A stretch of 64,000 nucleotides of DNA from a bacterium (GTDB lineage Bacteria > Desulfobacterota > Binatia > Binatales > Binataceae). Positions 37,057-46,855 of the stretch are shown here, piece after piece. Position 1 is the stretch's first letter, and each line of letters opens with the position of its first letter. The DNA lies in assembly GCA_014896235.1 (NCBI GenBank), contig JADBKU010000005.1, positions 1 through 64,000 on the forward strand, read 5' to 3'. Made by a program: the position numbers and the translations under genes. The notes beneath the pieces were generated by a model. That model made no database searches. It was not told the DNA's origin and saw nothing but the letters and a program-made list of their open reading frames with translations.

Positions 37057-39270
37057 TTAGCCGTGAGTTGATGACGCTGGAAGCGTTTTTGTTCCGGCAT
37101 CAGAACATTCCGCTGGCAACGACGGAAGCTCCCGCAACGCCTGTTGCGAGATTACGGCGGCCCGGCCGAGGCCCGCACGGTCGAAGATCAGCGTAAGCTT
37201 GCCGATCGCCGGATGGCCGTTCACGCCTCGTTCGAGATGGAAATCCGCCGTCCGCGCGGTTGGGCGCAACGGTGCGATAATTCCGTCGGCGTCGGAGCTG
37301 TACACAAGCAATTGAATTTCGATTTTGTTTTGGCTGAAACCGCGAATCCCTAAATGGTAACGATCGGCGAGCGAAGTCGCGAACGGCGGTCCGACCACCT
37401 CGTCGGCCGGAATCAGCCCAAGTTTCACCGCATCGATCGCGTTCAACCGCAGGGGATCGCCGCCCCCGGAAAGGTATTTCTCGATCGAAATGACCAGACG
37501 GTAAACGCGAATCTGGTCGAAACGCTCGCGCATCTCGAGCATCGGCGGCAGCGGCGCCGGCGCCCATTGAGGATTGGGACTGACGATCGTTACGCCCGCG
37601 ACCTCTTCGCTCGACGCGCACATGCGGGAAATGATCGGTTTCCAGTACGGCATCTGGCGATCGTCGATCAAAACGTGGCGAACTCGCTGGTCGTCAAGAA
37701 ACGCCGAGAATTGCTGCGGCCCCTCGGGCATCCAGGTCTCGAGCGCAAGGCCGTCAAGGATTGGCCAAGCCTCGACATACTGCGGCCACGGACCAAATCC
37801 ATCAGCCAGATTGAAGTACATCGCGGCCCGCGCCTGCGCGAGCATCGTTTCGTCGCGGTACATCACGGGCAGGATCAGATCGGTCTCTCCGCGCTTCAGG
37901 TACGAGCGATAGACGCCATCCCGATAAAATCGCGGCAGGAAAACGGGACGCGCCCAATTCGATGCGGAGAGATTGGGCGTCATGAAAATCGCGACCGCAG
38001 CCATCGACCATGCCTTGGTTTGCGTGGACGCCGCGGATTCGACCAGCCATCGCGAGGCCATAATCGCGAGAATAAGGAACGCGTACAACGACAGGCGCGC
38101 CGGCCCGCAGTTGGCCAAAGGCGTGAGGTAAAGGATATTTCCCGGAAGGCCGATCGTCGTTTCATGGCCGCCCACCATCAGTATCGGACCAAGCGACAGC
38201 ACAACGATCATCACAAGCTGGTCGAACAGATATCTGCCGGCCTGCTCGCGCCAATGCCGCCGCACGTATAAAAAAGCGATTGGCAATAGCGGCAGAGGAA
38301 TCCAAATCAACGCTTCAGCCAGCAGGCCATGATTAAAATGGCCCGAAATTTTCATCAAAGCCGGAATTTCGCCGATCTCGTTCGCGATGGTCGGCACGAA
38401 AAGATTCAAGAAATCTCCGGCAATCATCGATTCCGGCCAGATAACTCCGCTAACGGGGTGCGGTCCGAAAAAAAAGTAATAAACAAGCGGACTTGCAGCG
38501 GCGAGACCGCACAGAAATCCAACTCCCGCCGGCAGCGCCACTCTGAGAAAAGCCCTCGTGCCGCCGGCAACGCCGCAGCTCCACGCCAGCAATAGAGCGA
38601 GACCGCCGAACATCGTCATTGTGCCTGCGATTTCGAGACTGCAATAAAATTCGATTGCGAGCAGCGCGGCCACTATCGCGCTATAGGTGAGGGCGCTTAA
38701 TTCGGAACGCCATCGCTTGACCGATGCGAGAACCACCAGCGGCACCGGCCATACCGAAAGCAGATGGAGCCGGCCGAAGCTCAGCGAGCCGAGCATGTAT
38801 GGACTGAATCCAAAGATGAATCCGCCCATCAAACCCGCCCGCCAATCGCCGGTTAGATACCGGCAGAGGAGGAACCCTGAATAAGCCGCGAGCGCGACGC
38901 TCAAGAGACACAGCGTATTCAATGAGGCGATCGGCCCGAACGTTTTCGTGATTGGCGTGGCGATTATCGCGAGCAGCGGCACGCTGGTCGTCCAGGTCAG
39001 GTTGAAACCCACAGGCGCCCAGTAAGCGCGCGTCAGGAAGGGATTGATATGATGTTCGATGGCGCGCGGCCACCACACGAACATCCAGTCCAGGAGTTTC
39101 GGGTCGTTTGAAAAGCCAAATTGCTTCGTGGTGAAACCGCCAATCAATCCCCGCCCGAAGAACGCGAACGCCAGCACAAAATAGCCGGCGAAAACTAGAT
39201 ACGAGCTGACTTCGCGAAAATGTCTTGAATTCGCCGCAGCTCCAACTCGTTCATCGATAGAGAGCGCCAT
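37057..39270 (-). CDS. Large polytopic membrane protein, GT-C glycosyltransferase-like
   Basis: 737 residues. About ten or more membrane segments fill the first 450 residues; the last 280 residues form a soluble, probably periplasmic domain. FGFSNDPKLLDWMFVWWPRAIEHHINPF in the first loop carries the acidic residues expected of lipid-linked-sugar GT-C enzymes. No adjacent sugar pathway genes. Donor and acceptor unknown; assignment by topology and loop pattern. Confidence 0.65.
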   Translation of the reverse strand: MALSIDERVGAAANSRHFREVSSYLVFAGYFVLAFAFFGRGLIGGFTTKQFGFSNDPKLLDWMFVWWPRAIEHHINPFLTRAYWAPVGFNLTWTTSVPLLAIIATPITKTFGPIASLNTLCLLSVALAAYSGFLLCRYLTGDWRAGLMGGFIFGFSPYMLGSLSFGRLHLLSVWPVPLVVLASVKRWRSELSALTYSAIVAALLAIEFYCSLEIAGTMTMFGGLALLLAWSCGVAGGTRAFLRVALPAGVGFLCGLAAASPLVYYFFFGPHPVSGVIWPESMIAGDFLNLFVPTIANEIGEIPALMKISGHFNHGLLAEALIWIPLPLLPIAFLYVRRHWREQAGRYLFDQLVMIVVLSLGPILMVGGHETTIGLPGNILYLTPLANCGPARLSLYAFLILAIMASRWLVESAASTQTKAWSMAAVAIFMTPNLSASNWARPVFLPRFYRDGVYRSYLKRGETDLILPVMYRDETMLAQARAAMYFNLADGFGPWPQYVEAWPILDGLALETWMPEGPQQFSAFLDDQRVRHVLIDDRQMPYWKPIISRMCASSEEVAGVTIVSPNPQWAPAPLPPMLEMRERFDQIRVYRLVISIEKYLSGGGDPLRLNAIDAVKLGLIPADEVVGPPFATSLADRYHLGIRGFSQNKIEIQLLVYSSDADGIIAPLRPTARTADFHLERGVNGHPAIGKLTLIFDRAGLGRAAVISQQALRELPSLPAECSDAGTKTLPASSTHG

Positions 39271-39361
39271 CCGATCAATTCAAATCACGCTTGCGGCTAA
39301 AGCAAGCCAAATTCTGCATGGAATTTCGGCGCGAACGCCAACCGACAAAATTCGCGAACAT

Positions 39362-39832
39362 TCAGGGATTCAGGCGCCAGATCGCGTAATTAAGCGCCGC
39401 GGCGTAGGCAACCCACCCCAGATACGGCGTCATCAGGAGGGCCGACGCGACGCTCACACGTGAAAATTCCGCGACGCACCCAAAGATTGCAATCCAGAGC
39501 AGGATAATGTCGATCAAAGCCAACTCAATTCGGCGCGCTCCGAAGAAAATCACGGCCCACACGGCGTTGAGGAAAAGCTGCGCGATAAAAATTGCCATCG
39601 GCGCGCGCACATCGGCATGACCGCGATTTCGCCACACGAACCACCCGGCAACCGCGATCATCACGTACAGCGCCGTCCAGACCGGGCCGAAGAGCGCGTT
39701 AGGAGGAGTCCATCGCGGTTTCTGCAATCCCGCGTACCATGTCGGCAGGGCGGGATTGGTGAAATAGACGCCAATTCCACCAGCGGCGAAGGATGCGAGC
39801 AGAAAAATTAGTAAGGACGCCAGTCCACTCAT
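39362..39832 (-). CDS. tspO: TspO/MBR family protein
   Basis: Five-helix membrane protein of the translocator/benzodiazepine receptor family, 156 residues, which binds porphyrins and affects tetrapyrrole handling. Landmarks: WYAGLQKPRWTPPNALFGPVW (in parts), YVMIAVAGWFVWR, FLNAVWAVIFFG and a C-terminal PYLGWVAYAAALNYAIW. Promoter region of the divergent nuoA lies beyond its start. Confidence 0.95.
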   Translation of the reverse strand: MSGLASLLIFLLASFAAGGIGVYFTNPALPTWYAGLQKPRWTPPNALFGPVWTALYVMIAVAGWFVWRNRGHADVRAPMAIFIAQLFLNAVWAVIFFGARRIELALIDIILLWIAIFGCVAEFSRVSVASALLMTPYLGWVAYAAALNYAIWRLNP

Positions 39833-39981
39833 ACGCTTCGCACCTCTTGCGGCCCCGCGACTGGCACCCCCCGTGGGATTCTGCGCTTGACGATGTCGTT
39901 CAATGGAAAATGCGCACCCTTCGCATCGGCGTCGACGTCTGATAGAAGTGTTATTATCGGCATCGAAACCGTACGCAAGCG

Positions 39982-40350
39982 ATGAATTACGGACTCACCA
40001 CCTGGTTTCCAATCGCGGTTACGATCGGCTTGGTCGGGTTTATCGTGCTCACGATGGTCACGATTAATCGTTTAATTGGGCCACGACCGCCGCATACGAG
40101 CGTCAAGGGCGAGGCTTTCGAGTGCGGGAATCCGCCCAGCGGCAGCGCATGGGGCCGATTTTCCGTGCGATTTTATCTGACCGCGCTCCTGTTCCTTGTC
40201 TTCGACGTTGAAGTTGTTTTCCTCTACCCTTGGGCAGCGGAATTGCGTTCGCTGGGGATGTTCGGCTTCGTCGAGGTCTTGGTTTATATCGCCCTTCTGT
40301 TTGTTGGCTTCGCCTATGCGTGGCGACGCGGCGTCTTTGACTGGAGTTGA
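39982..40350 (+). CDS. nuoA: NADH-quinone oxidoreductase subunit A (isolated)
   Basis: Complex I membrane-arm subunit of 122 residues with three membrane helices. The conserved loop FECGNPPSGSAWGRFSVRFYL (in parts) and LVFDVEVVFLYPWA are diagnostic. No nuoB-N follows: the next gene is convergent. Either the rest of complex I is elsewhere, or this is an extra copy. Confidence 0.93.
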   Translation: MNYGLTTWFPIAVTIGLVGFIVLTMVTINRLIGPRPPHTSVKGEAFECGNPPSGSAWGRFSVRFYLTALLFLVFDVEVVFLYPWAAELRSLGMFGFVEVLVYIALLFVGFAYAWRRGVFDWS

Positions 40351-40407
40351 AAGCCTCGCGCGCCCGTTTGAAACGCGCGCCGCTCGCCCTGTTATTGCCC
40401 GATGCAG

Positions 40408-41154
40408 TCAACCGCCGGTCAGAATCGCCCGCAATGCGGACTCGATTCTCTCGCCTGACGGATCGAGTTTCCTGATCGAGCGCGACAGTCGCGCGAAATT
40501 TGCGCGCCGCCGCGACGCCGAAACCGGTTCGGGAGAAAGCCGCGCTTTGTCGAGATCGAGGATGAAGACCCGCAGATCGTCGCTCGCCGTGGAAACGAAG
40601 AGATTGTGCAAATTCAGATCGGCGTGGAACAGGCCCATCCGATGCATGACATCGATCGCGCGACGCGCCTGCTGTGCGACATGTGTGCGCGCGCTCGGAT
40701 CGTCGTCAGCGCAAATAAATTCCCATAGCGTAAATCCGTTCATCGGCCTGGTTAAAAAGGCGCCGCGATACAAGCCCGGCGCGATCGATTCGACCATCGC
40801 GCCCAGCGGCTCGGCGACCGCGATTCCGCGCATCCGCGCTTCCGCCGTAACCGTCAGCTCGCGCACCGGCCGCGCTACGTGCCCGAAATAGACGTCATCC
40901 AGAACGTACCGCGCCATGCCGCCCCGGCGTCCATAGCGCACGAACATCTCGGACGCGCCTTGCGGGCGAATGATAAACCCGCTCAGCCGATTACCTTTTC
41001 CGATCGCCGACGGCGGAGGTCGATCGTGTAATGCGGCGAAAATCGCCGGCGCATGAGCGGCCAGATCGCGCCGGATATAAAGCAATCTGCGTCCCATTCC
41101 GAAATGCGGGAAATCCGGGCCGGGATCGCCCAGCGAACCGCGAATCCAGCGCAT
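40408..41154 (-). CDS. Lipopolysaccharide core/Kdo kinase family protein
   Basis: 248 residues. Protein-kinase-like fold of the Kdo kinase/WaaP group: catalytic loop GLFHADLNLHNLFV and metal-binding VFILDLDKAR, with FVRYGRRGGMARYVLDDVYF near the N-terminal lobe. Likely phosphorylates Kdo or heptose of the LPS core. It lies at the downstream end of the lipid A cluster on the same strand, consistent with this role. Confidence 0.88.
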   Translation of the reverse strand: MRWIRGSLGDPGPDFPHFGMGRRLLYIRRDLAAHAPAIFAALHDRPPPSAIGKGNRLSGFIIRPQGASEMFVRYGRRGGMARYVLDDVYFGHVARPVRELTVTAEARMRGIAVAEPLGAMVESIAPGLYRGAFLTRPMNGFTLWEFICADDDPSARTHVAQQARRAIDVMHRMGLFHADLNLHNLFVSTASDDLRVFILDLDKARLSPEPVSASRRRANFARLSRSIRKLDPSGERIESALRAILTGG

Positions 41155-41201
41155 AACGGCGGCCTACATCATGCTAAGGCGTTTGCGCGCTAAGTCCGCC
41201 G

Positions 41202-41372
41202 TTAGCCGATCGCCTCGGCTTCATCGATCAGCATGATCGGGATGTCTTCACGAATCGGATAGCGCAAGCGGCATGCGTCGCACACCAAGCCGTCGCCCGC
41301 ATCGGTCAGATGAATAACGCCCTTGCATTTGGGGCAAGCCAAAATATCGAGTAAATCCTGGCTAATCGCCAT
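41202..41372 (-). CDS. Trm112-like zinc-binding protein (YcaR family)
   Basis: 56 residues. LLDILACPKCKG and DGLVCDACRLRYPIREDIPIML carry the two zinc knuckles of the family. The start at 41372 overlaps the end of lpxK; small proteins of this type commonly follow lpxK. Function in LPS synthesis is not established. Confidence 0.92.
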   Translation of the reverse strand: MAISQDLLDILACPKCKGVIHLTDAGDGLVCDACRLRYPIREDIPIMLIDEAEAIG

Positions 41373-42525
41373 CGCTATAACCTCCGTCGCGCCCGTCAGG
41401 CTGATCCTGATGCGTCGCGCATTTGCCGCGCACCCGCGCTTCGGCAAGCGCTAACAGCCGCTCTTCGTCGCCAGGCTCAAGCGCGACTCCAAGCTCCAGA
41501 GCGTACAGCGGCGCAAGCGCGCCGGCAAAGCGCTCGATTTTAACCAGATCTTTCGTCGTCACGACCACCGCCTCCGCGCCAGCATTCCGCGCGGCGTCCG
41601 CGATCGCGCCCAAATCCGCATCCGAATATTCGTGATGGTCCGGAAACGCCAGGTTCGCCGCGACGACCGCGCCTTCGGCTGCAAGAGTTCTGCGAAAGCT
41701 GTTGGGATCGGCAAGCCCGCTGACCGCGATCACGCGGCGACCAGCCAGGTCCAATGGCGCCTCGCGCCATCCGCCGCGGTCGGATTGAATGAGCGCGCGC
41801 GGGCAAAGCCTGGCACGAAAGGTTGGAATTTCGCGCGGCGCGGCGGCGATCAAGCGCGGCGAAGGCGCTTTGCCCGGACGTTGGACATAAACGATAGCGT
41901 CGGCTCGGACGAGCGCACCCGCCGGCTCGCGCATTGGGCCCGCCGGCAGCACCCAGCCATTGCCGAATCCTCGCGACTCATCGATCAGAACCAAATCAAG
42001 AACGCGGGCAAGCCCGAGATGCTGGAACCCGTCGTCAAGGATTATCGCATCGAGCGCATCATGCGCGGCCAACAGGCGCGCGCCGTCGATCCGCCGCCGC
42101 GCGATTGCGATCGGACCGGCGAAGCGATGCGCCATCATCACAGGTTCGTCGCCCGCATCCGCCGCGGACACGAAAATTCGTCCGCCGTCCGCGACCATCG
42201 CCGCCGAGCCGCGGCGCGAAAGCCGCCCGCCGAAACCACGGCTGAGAATCGCGATCCGCCATCCGCGCGCGCGCAGCAGATTCGCCAGATAAAGCGTAAA
42301 GGGCGTTTTGCCATTTCCGCCGACCGTGAGATTGCCGACGCTTATGATTGGAATCGGCGCACGCGCCGAACGATTCTTCCAATATCGCGCGCGCGCCGCC
42401 AGCGCGGATTCGTACGCAAGAGAAGCGGCGGCCAATGCGCCCCAAAGGGGAATCAGCGGCCGCGGGATGGGCGTTCGCCACAGCCGCTCAAGGAATGGAC
42501 GGCGGCCGGCGTCGCGCGCGTTCAT
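41362..42525 (-). CDS. lpxK: Tetraacyldisaccharide 4'-kinase
   Basis: Phosphorylates the 4' position of the lipid A precursor at the inner membrane. 387 residues. N-terminal hydrophobic helix (WGALAAASLAYE), Walker A ISVGNLTVGGNGKTP, ILSRGFGG, and the ILDDGFQHLGLARVLD loop. ATG at 42525 overlaps the waaA stop (ATGA); a 43-residue upstream extension lies inside waaA and is rejected. Confidence 0.95.
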   Translation of the reverse strand: MNARDAGRRPFLERLWRTPIPRPLIPLWGALAAASLAYESALAARARYWKNRSARAPIPIISVGNLTVGGNGKTPFTLYLANLLRARGWRIAILSRGFGGRLSRRGSAAMVADGGRIFVSAADAGDEPVMMAHRFAGPIAIARRRIDGARLLAAHDALDAIILDDGFQHLGLARVLDLVLIDESRGFGNGWVLPAGPMREPAGALVRADAIVYVQRPGKAPSPRLIAAAPREIPTFRARLCPRALIQSDRGGWREAPLDLAGRRVIAVSGLADPNSFRRTLAAEGAVVAANLAFPDHHEYSDADLGAIADAARNAGAEAVVVTTKDLVKIERFAGALAPLYALELGVALEPGDEERLLALAEARVRGKCATHQDQPDGRDGGYSDGD

Positions 42526-43856
42526 ATTCTCCGGAAAAGCGGAGCCAGATGATCGAGCGTGGCGATTGCGCCGCCGGCGAGGCTTGCAAATGTCGAACGT
42601 GCGCGCGCGCCGACCGCGCGCCGCGCGTCGCCGTCGGCAAGCCATTCGCCGCAAACGATTTCCATTTCCGCGGCGCCTTCGATCACCCGGGCGCCGCCGG
42701 CGTTCAACAGCGCATCGCCAACCTGGCGTTGATTTTCATAATGCGGGCCAAAAATCACCGGCACGCCCGCCGCCGCCGGTTCAGCGAGGTTCTGTCCGCC
42801 GCGCGGCGGCGCGATACTGCCGCCGACGAAAGCGATTGCGGCCAAGGCGTAAAGCGACCGCAGTTCGCCCATCGTGTCGAGCAGCAACACGGGCGCATCG
42901 CGGAACTTGAGAGCGAGCGCTGACGGATCGTAATCCGCTGAGGGCAGCTCGCTCGCCCGCACATATTTGAAACCAGCCGCTTGAATTTCGGCTGCGACTT
43001 CACCGGCGCGATCGAGATGGCGCGGCGCCAACGCGAGCGCCAATCCAGGAAAGCGCTCACGGAGGTTGCGGTATGCCGTCAGGCTCATGCGCTCTTCTCC
43101 CGGCGCGGTCGAACCGGCGACCAGCAACGGCCTTCCAGAGACGAAATTGCGCAACGCGAGCCTCGGCGGCGCCGGAGTATCGCCCGAATCAAACTTGGTA
43201 TTGCCGGTGACCGTGACGATCCTGGCGGGCGCGCCGAGTTCGATAAACCGATCCGCGTCTTCCCGGCTTTGAACCAGCACGATTTCGAGCCGCTCGAGCG
43301 CGGCGGCGATCAGCGCATGAACGAGTTTGTAACGGCGCAGCGAACGCTCTGACAGGCGTCCGTTCACGATTCCAACCCGCGCGCCGGCGCGGAGCGCTTC
43401 GCCGATCAGATTAGGCCAGAGTTCCGTCTCGGCGAGCAGCACGATTTCCGGCCGGACGCGGGCGAGAAAAGCGCGCAACGCCGCGGGACAATCCAGCGGC
43501 GCCAGCAGGCACGCGGCGGCTCCAGGAATCCGGCGCCGGGCGGCGTCGCGTCCGGCGGCCGTCATCGTCGTCACCACGAACTCGAATTCCTGAAATCGTT
43601 CGCGAATACCCCGGGCCACCGGCCGTACCGCTTCAATTTCGCCGACCGAAGCCGCATGCATCCAGACCCGCCGGGCGGCGCCCGTTCCGGCAATCGGCGG
43701 GCGGCCCAGCCGCTCGCGGCGATCAGGACCGCGCGAACCGCCCGCGGCCAAAAGCGCGAACGGCAACGCCGGATACCAGAGAGTGCGATAGAGGGTTCCG
43801 AGCAGACCCGCGGAAATGCCCGCCGGCGGACGGGCGGCTTGCGGCGCGTCGCTCAA
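42522..43856 (-). CDS. waaA: 3-deoxy-D-manno-octulosonic acid (Kdo) transferase
   Basis: Adds Kdo to lipid IVA; membrane-bound GT-B enzyme. 444 residues. Landmarks: WMHAASVGEIEAVRP (catalytic Glu in GEIE), LLAETELWPNLI, VLVQSREDADRFIELGA, FVGGSIAPPRGGQNLAEPAA and GPHYENQ. The start overlaps the msbA stop by 4 bases. Confidence 0.96.
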   Translation of the reverse strand: MSDAPQAARPPAGISAGLLGTLYRTLWYPALPFALLAAGGSRGPDRRERLGRPPIAGTGAARRVWMHAASVGEIEAVRPVARGIRERFQEFEFVVTTMTAAGRDAARRRIPGAAACLLAPLDCPAALRAFLARVRPEIVLLAETELWPNLIGEALRAGARVGIVNGRLSERSLRRYKLVHALIAAALERLEIVLVQSREDADRFIELGAPARIVTVTGNTKFDSGDTPAPPRLALRNFVSGRPLLVAGSTAPGEERMSLTAYRNLRERFPGLALALAPRHLDRAGEVAAEIQAAGFKYVRASELPSADYDPSALALKFRDAPVLLLDTMGELRSLYALAAIAFVGGSIAPPRGGQNLAEPAAAGVPVIFGPHYENQRQVGDALLNAGGARVIEGAAEMEIVCGEWLADGDARRAVGARARSTFASLAGGAIATLDHLAPLFRRI

Positions 43857-45622
43857 TTTCCGATCCCGCCGGGCCCGCCCAGTTCAGGCGCGTCATGGAA
43901 TTGAAGACCGTGCAAGCGGCTGTATTCACGGCCCAGCGCTATCAACTGATCGTGCGTGCCGGTTTCGACGATGCGTCCGCGCGCCAGCACGACGATTTGA
44001 TCGGCGCGGCGCACCGTGGAAAGCCGATGCGCGATCACCAGCGTCGTACGATTTTCGATTAGATGCTCGAGCGCCTCCTGCACCTGCCGTTCCGAGTCGG
44101 AATCGAGCGACGAGGTCGCTTCGTCAAGAATCAGGATGGGAGCGTTTTTCAGCAGCGCCCGCGCGATCGCCAGCCGCTGTCGCTCGCCGCCCGAGAGCCG
44201 GACGCCCAGCTCTCCGATCATGGTGTCGTAACCCTGCGGCAAACGCATGATGAAATTGTGCGCGTTGGCGGCCCGCGCCGCGGCGATTACGTCTTCCAGC
44301 GATTTGTCAGCCGCGCCGTAGGCGATATTCGCTCGCACCGTGTCGTTGAAAAGAAAGGTATGCTGGGTCACCAGCCCAATCTGCGACCGCAACGACGCGA
44401 TCGAGCATTGGCGAACGTCAATGCCGTCGATCGCGACGCGGCCGCGCTGCACGTCGTAAAAACGCGGAATCAAATCGGCGATCGTGGATTTGCCCGCTCC
44501 ACTCATCCCGACCAGGGCGACCACCTTCCCCGCGCCGATTTCGAGATTGACGTCCTCCAGCACCCACTCGTCGCCGTACCGAAAGCTGACGTTCTCCAGC
44601 GTGACGGTATGCATGCCGGGTGGAATAACGATCGGGTCGGGAACCTCCGGCACGTCCGACGGCGCGTCCATCATCTGGAAGACGCGCTCGGCCGCGGCGA
44701 GGCCGGCCTGAATATTATTGTTCGTGCGTGTGAGGCTCTTGAACGGCCGGTACAGCAGCAGCATCGCGCCGATGAACGACAGAAACACGCCCGGCGTGCG
44801 CGAACCCGAAATCACTGCGTGCGCGCCCCACCAGATAACCGCGACGATGGCGAACGCGCCCATCACTTCCATCGTCGGCCCGGTGACCGATTTGATGCGC
44901 GCGACGCGCATCTGGATTCGGAACAGCCGGCGCAGTTCCTTCTTGAAGCGAACGCGCTCGTAGTCCTCCATGCCAAAGGCCTTGACGACGCGATTGCCCT
45001 GGTACGTCTCCTGCAATAGCACCGTCAGGCCGCTCAGCTGGCGCTGCGCGTCCTTCGTCATTCGCCGCATCCCCTGCGAAAACCGCACGACGGGAAACAC
45101 GGCCGCGGGAAACACCAGAATCGCGATCAAAGTGAACCGCCAATCGACGTAGAAAGCGCCCGCCATCACCGCGACCAGCCGCGTGCTGTCGCCAAAGACG
45201 GAAAAGAGGCTGTCGACGCCCTGAACGGCGACGACTTGAACGTCGTTGATCACCCGCGAAAGCATCACGCCGGTCGGGGTGCGGTTGAAAAATGAAAGCG
45301 ACTGATTCTGCAGGGCTTCGTTCAACTCGTCGCGTAAATCCACGGTGATTTTCTGGACCACGTAGCTTTCCAGATAATCCGCGCCGAACGACGCTACCGC
45401 GCGCGTCACGAAGATCCCCAGCAGCGCGGCGGACAACACCGGCAGCATCGCGACGCTGCGCGCGACCGTGAGCTGGTTGGTGAAGTTGCGGATCAGCACG
45501 ACGATCACGCCCTCGGTCGAGGAGAGGAGAATCATCGCCGCGAACATTAACGCCACGTATGGAAAGAAATACCGGCGCGCGTATTTCAGCAGCCGCCGAT
45601 GGAGCGGAGAGAGTTTCAGCAT
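43853..45622 (-). CDS. msbA: Lipid A flippase, ABC transporter MsbA
   Basis: Homodimeric ABC exporter that flips lipid A-core across the inner membrane. 589 residues: six membrane helices in the first 330, then the nucleotide-binding domain with Walker A GMSGAGKST, signature LSGGERQRLAIARALL and Walker B ILILDEATSSLD, plus the H-loop HRLST. Overlaps lpxB by 7 bases. Confidence 0.95.
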   Translation of the reverse strand: MLKLSPLHRRLLKYARRYFFPYVALMFAAMILLSSTEGVIVVLIRNFTNQLTVARSVAMLPVLSAALLGIFVTRAVASFGADYLESYVVQKITVDLRDELNEALQNQSLSFFNRTPTGVMLSRVINDVQVVAVQGVDSLFSVFGDSTRLVAVMAGAFYVDWRFTLIAILVFPAAVFPVVRFSQGMRRMTKDAQRQLSGLTVLLQETYQGNRVVKAFGMEDYERVRFKKELRRLFRIQMRVARIKSVTGPTMEVMGAFAIVAVIWWGAHAVISGSRTPGVFLSFIGAMLLLYRPFKSLTRTNNNIQAGLAAAERVFQMMDAPSDVPEVPDPIVIPPGMHTVTLENVSFRYGDEWVLEDVNLEIGAGKVVALVGMSGAGKSTIADLIPRFYDVQRGRVAIDGIDVRQCSIASLRSQIGLVTQHTFLFNDTVRANIAYGAADKSLEDVIAAARAANAHNFIMRLPQGYDTMIGELGVRLSGGERQRLAIARALLKNAPILILDEATSSLDSDSERQVQEALEHLIENRTTLVIAHRLSTVRRADQIVVLARGRIVETGTHDQLIALGREYSRLHGLQFHDAPELGGPGGIGN

Positions 45623-46839
45623 CCGAGCATTTCCAGCGCCATTGCGGCGACCCGGTCCGCGGCTCCGGGCGCTCCGAGCCGTTCGCGCACCGCCCGCAGC
45701 GCCGCGGCGGTTTCGGAGCGATGCGGTTCGGACAACATGGGCTCGGCCGCCGCGGCCAGATTTTCCGCCGTGACCTCCCGCTGGATCAGTTCCGGAACGA
45801 TTCGACGGCCCGCCAGGATATTGGGCATGCCGATAAATTCCACGCCATGCACGAGCATCCGCGCCACGTGGTAGGAAAGCGATGACATTTTGTATGCGAT
45901 AACCATCGGGCTGCCGAGCAGCGCCGTTTCGAGCGTCGCGGTCCCTGACGCAACCAGGGCAAGCTCGCTCGCCGCAATAATACTATACGTGTCGCCGCGA
46001 ATAATATGCATCCCGTCCAGGGCGGCAGGCGGCGCCAGCGCGCCCAGATCCTCTTCGCCGAGGGTTGGAGCGAGCGCGATCGCGGGCGTAAGCCGATGGC
46101 GTTCGCGCAGGATGCGCGCCGCGCCGAGCATCGCGGGCAAGAGATATCTCACCTCGGCGCGACGGCTGCCCGGCAGCAGCGCGAGCAGCCGCGAATCGGC
46201 CGGCAGGCCGTGACGCGCAAGGGTTTCCGCACGGCCTTGTGCGGGCGCGACGCGATCGAGCAGCGGATGGCCGACGAAGGCGACGGCGCCGCCGGCCTGC
46301 GCATAGAGCTCGGCCTCGAATGGGAAAACCACCGCCATCTTGCGCGTGCGGCGGACCAGCTTGCGAATTCGTCCGCGCCGCCACGCCCATACCTGCGGCA
46401 GAATGTAGTAGAGCACGGGAACGCCCGCGCGGTTCGCCACGCCCGCGAGCATCAGGTTGAATTCGGCGTAATCGATCAGCACCAGCAAATCGGGCGGATC
46501 GCCGCGGAGGATTTTCCTGAGCATGCGGAACGCTCCGGCCGTGCGGCGGATCGTCGAACTTAATTCGGCCAGCCCGAGTCCCGCGATATCCTCCATCCGC
46601 ACCAGCGCGCGCACGCGCCGCGCCCGCATCTGCTCGCCCGCGATTCCGAACAGATCGCACTCTGGCGCGCGGCGCAGCAGCGCCGCGGCGAAATCCGCCC
46701 CGTGCAGATCGCCCGACGCCTCGCCGGCGACGATCATCACCCGGCGGCGGGCGCGCGGTTCGGAACGCCTGGCTGCGATCGGCGGAGGTTCGACGGGCAT
46801 CGGCAAGGGATTTTGATCGATACGCGGAGGCGGCGCCAT
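45616..46839 (-). CDS. lpxB: Lipid-A-disaccharide synthase
   Basis: Joins lipid X and UDP-2,3-diacylglucosamine. About 407 residues from the ATG at 46839. Landmarks: IVAGEASGDLHGA, LIDYAEFNLMLA, YYILPQVWAWRRGRIRKL, GHPLLDRV, LLPGSRRAEV and VASGTATLETALLG. The core domain begins near residue 35, so starts at 46884 (overlapping the SCO gene by 29 bases), 46800 or 46737 are also possible. Confidence 0.95.
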   Translation of the reverse strand: MAPPPRIDQNPLPMPVEPPPIAARRSEPRARRRVMIVAGEASGDLHGADFAAALLRRAPECDLFGIAGEQMRARRVRALVRMEDIAGLGLAELSSTIRRTAGAFRMLRKILRGDPPDLLVLIDYAEFNLMLAGVANRAGVPVLYYILPQVWAWRRGRIRKLVRRTRKMAVVFPFEAELYAQAGGAVAFVGHPLLDRVAPAQGRAETLARHGLPADSRLLALLPGSRRAEVRYLLPAMLGAARILRERHRLTPAIALAPTLGEEDLGALAPPAALDGMHIIRGDTYSIIAASELALVASGTATLETALLGSPMVIAYKMSSLSYHVARMLVHGVEFIGMPNILAGRRIVPELIQREVTAENLAAAAEPMLSEPHRSETAAALRAVRERLGAPGAADRVAAMALEMLGC

Positions 46840-46855
46840 ACGCCCCGCGCCGGAA

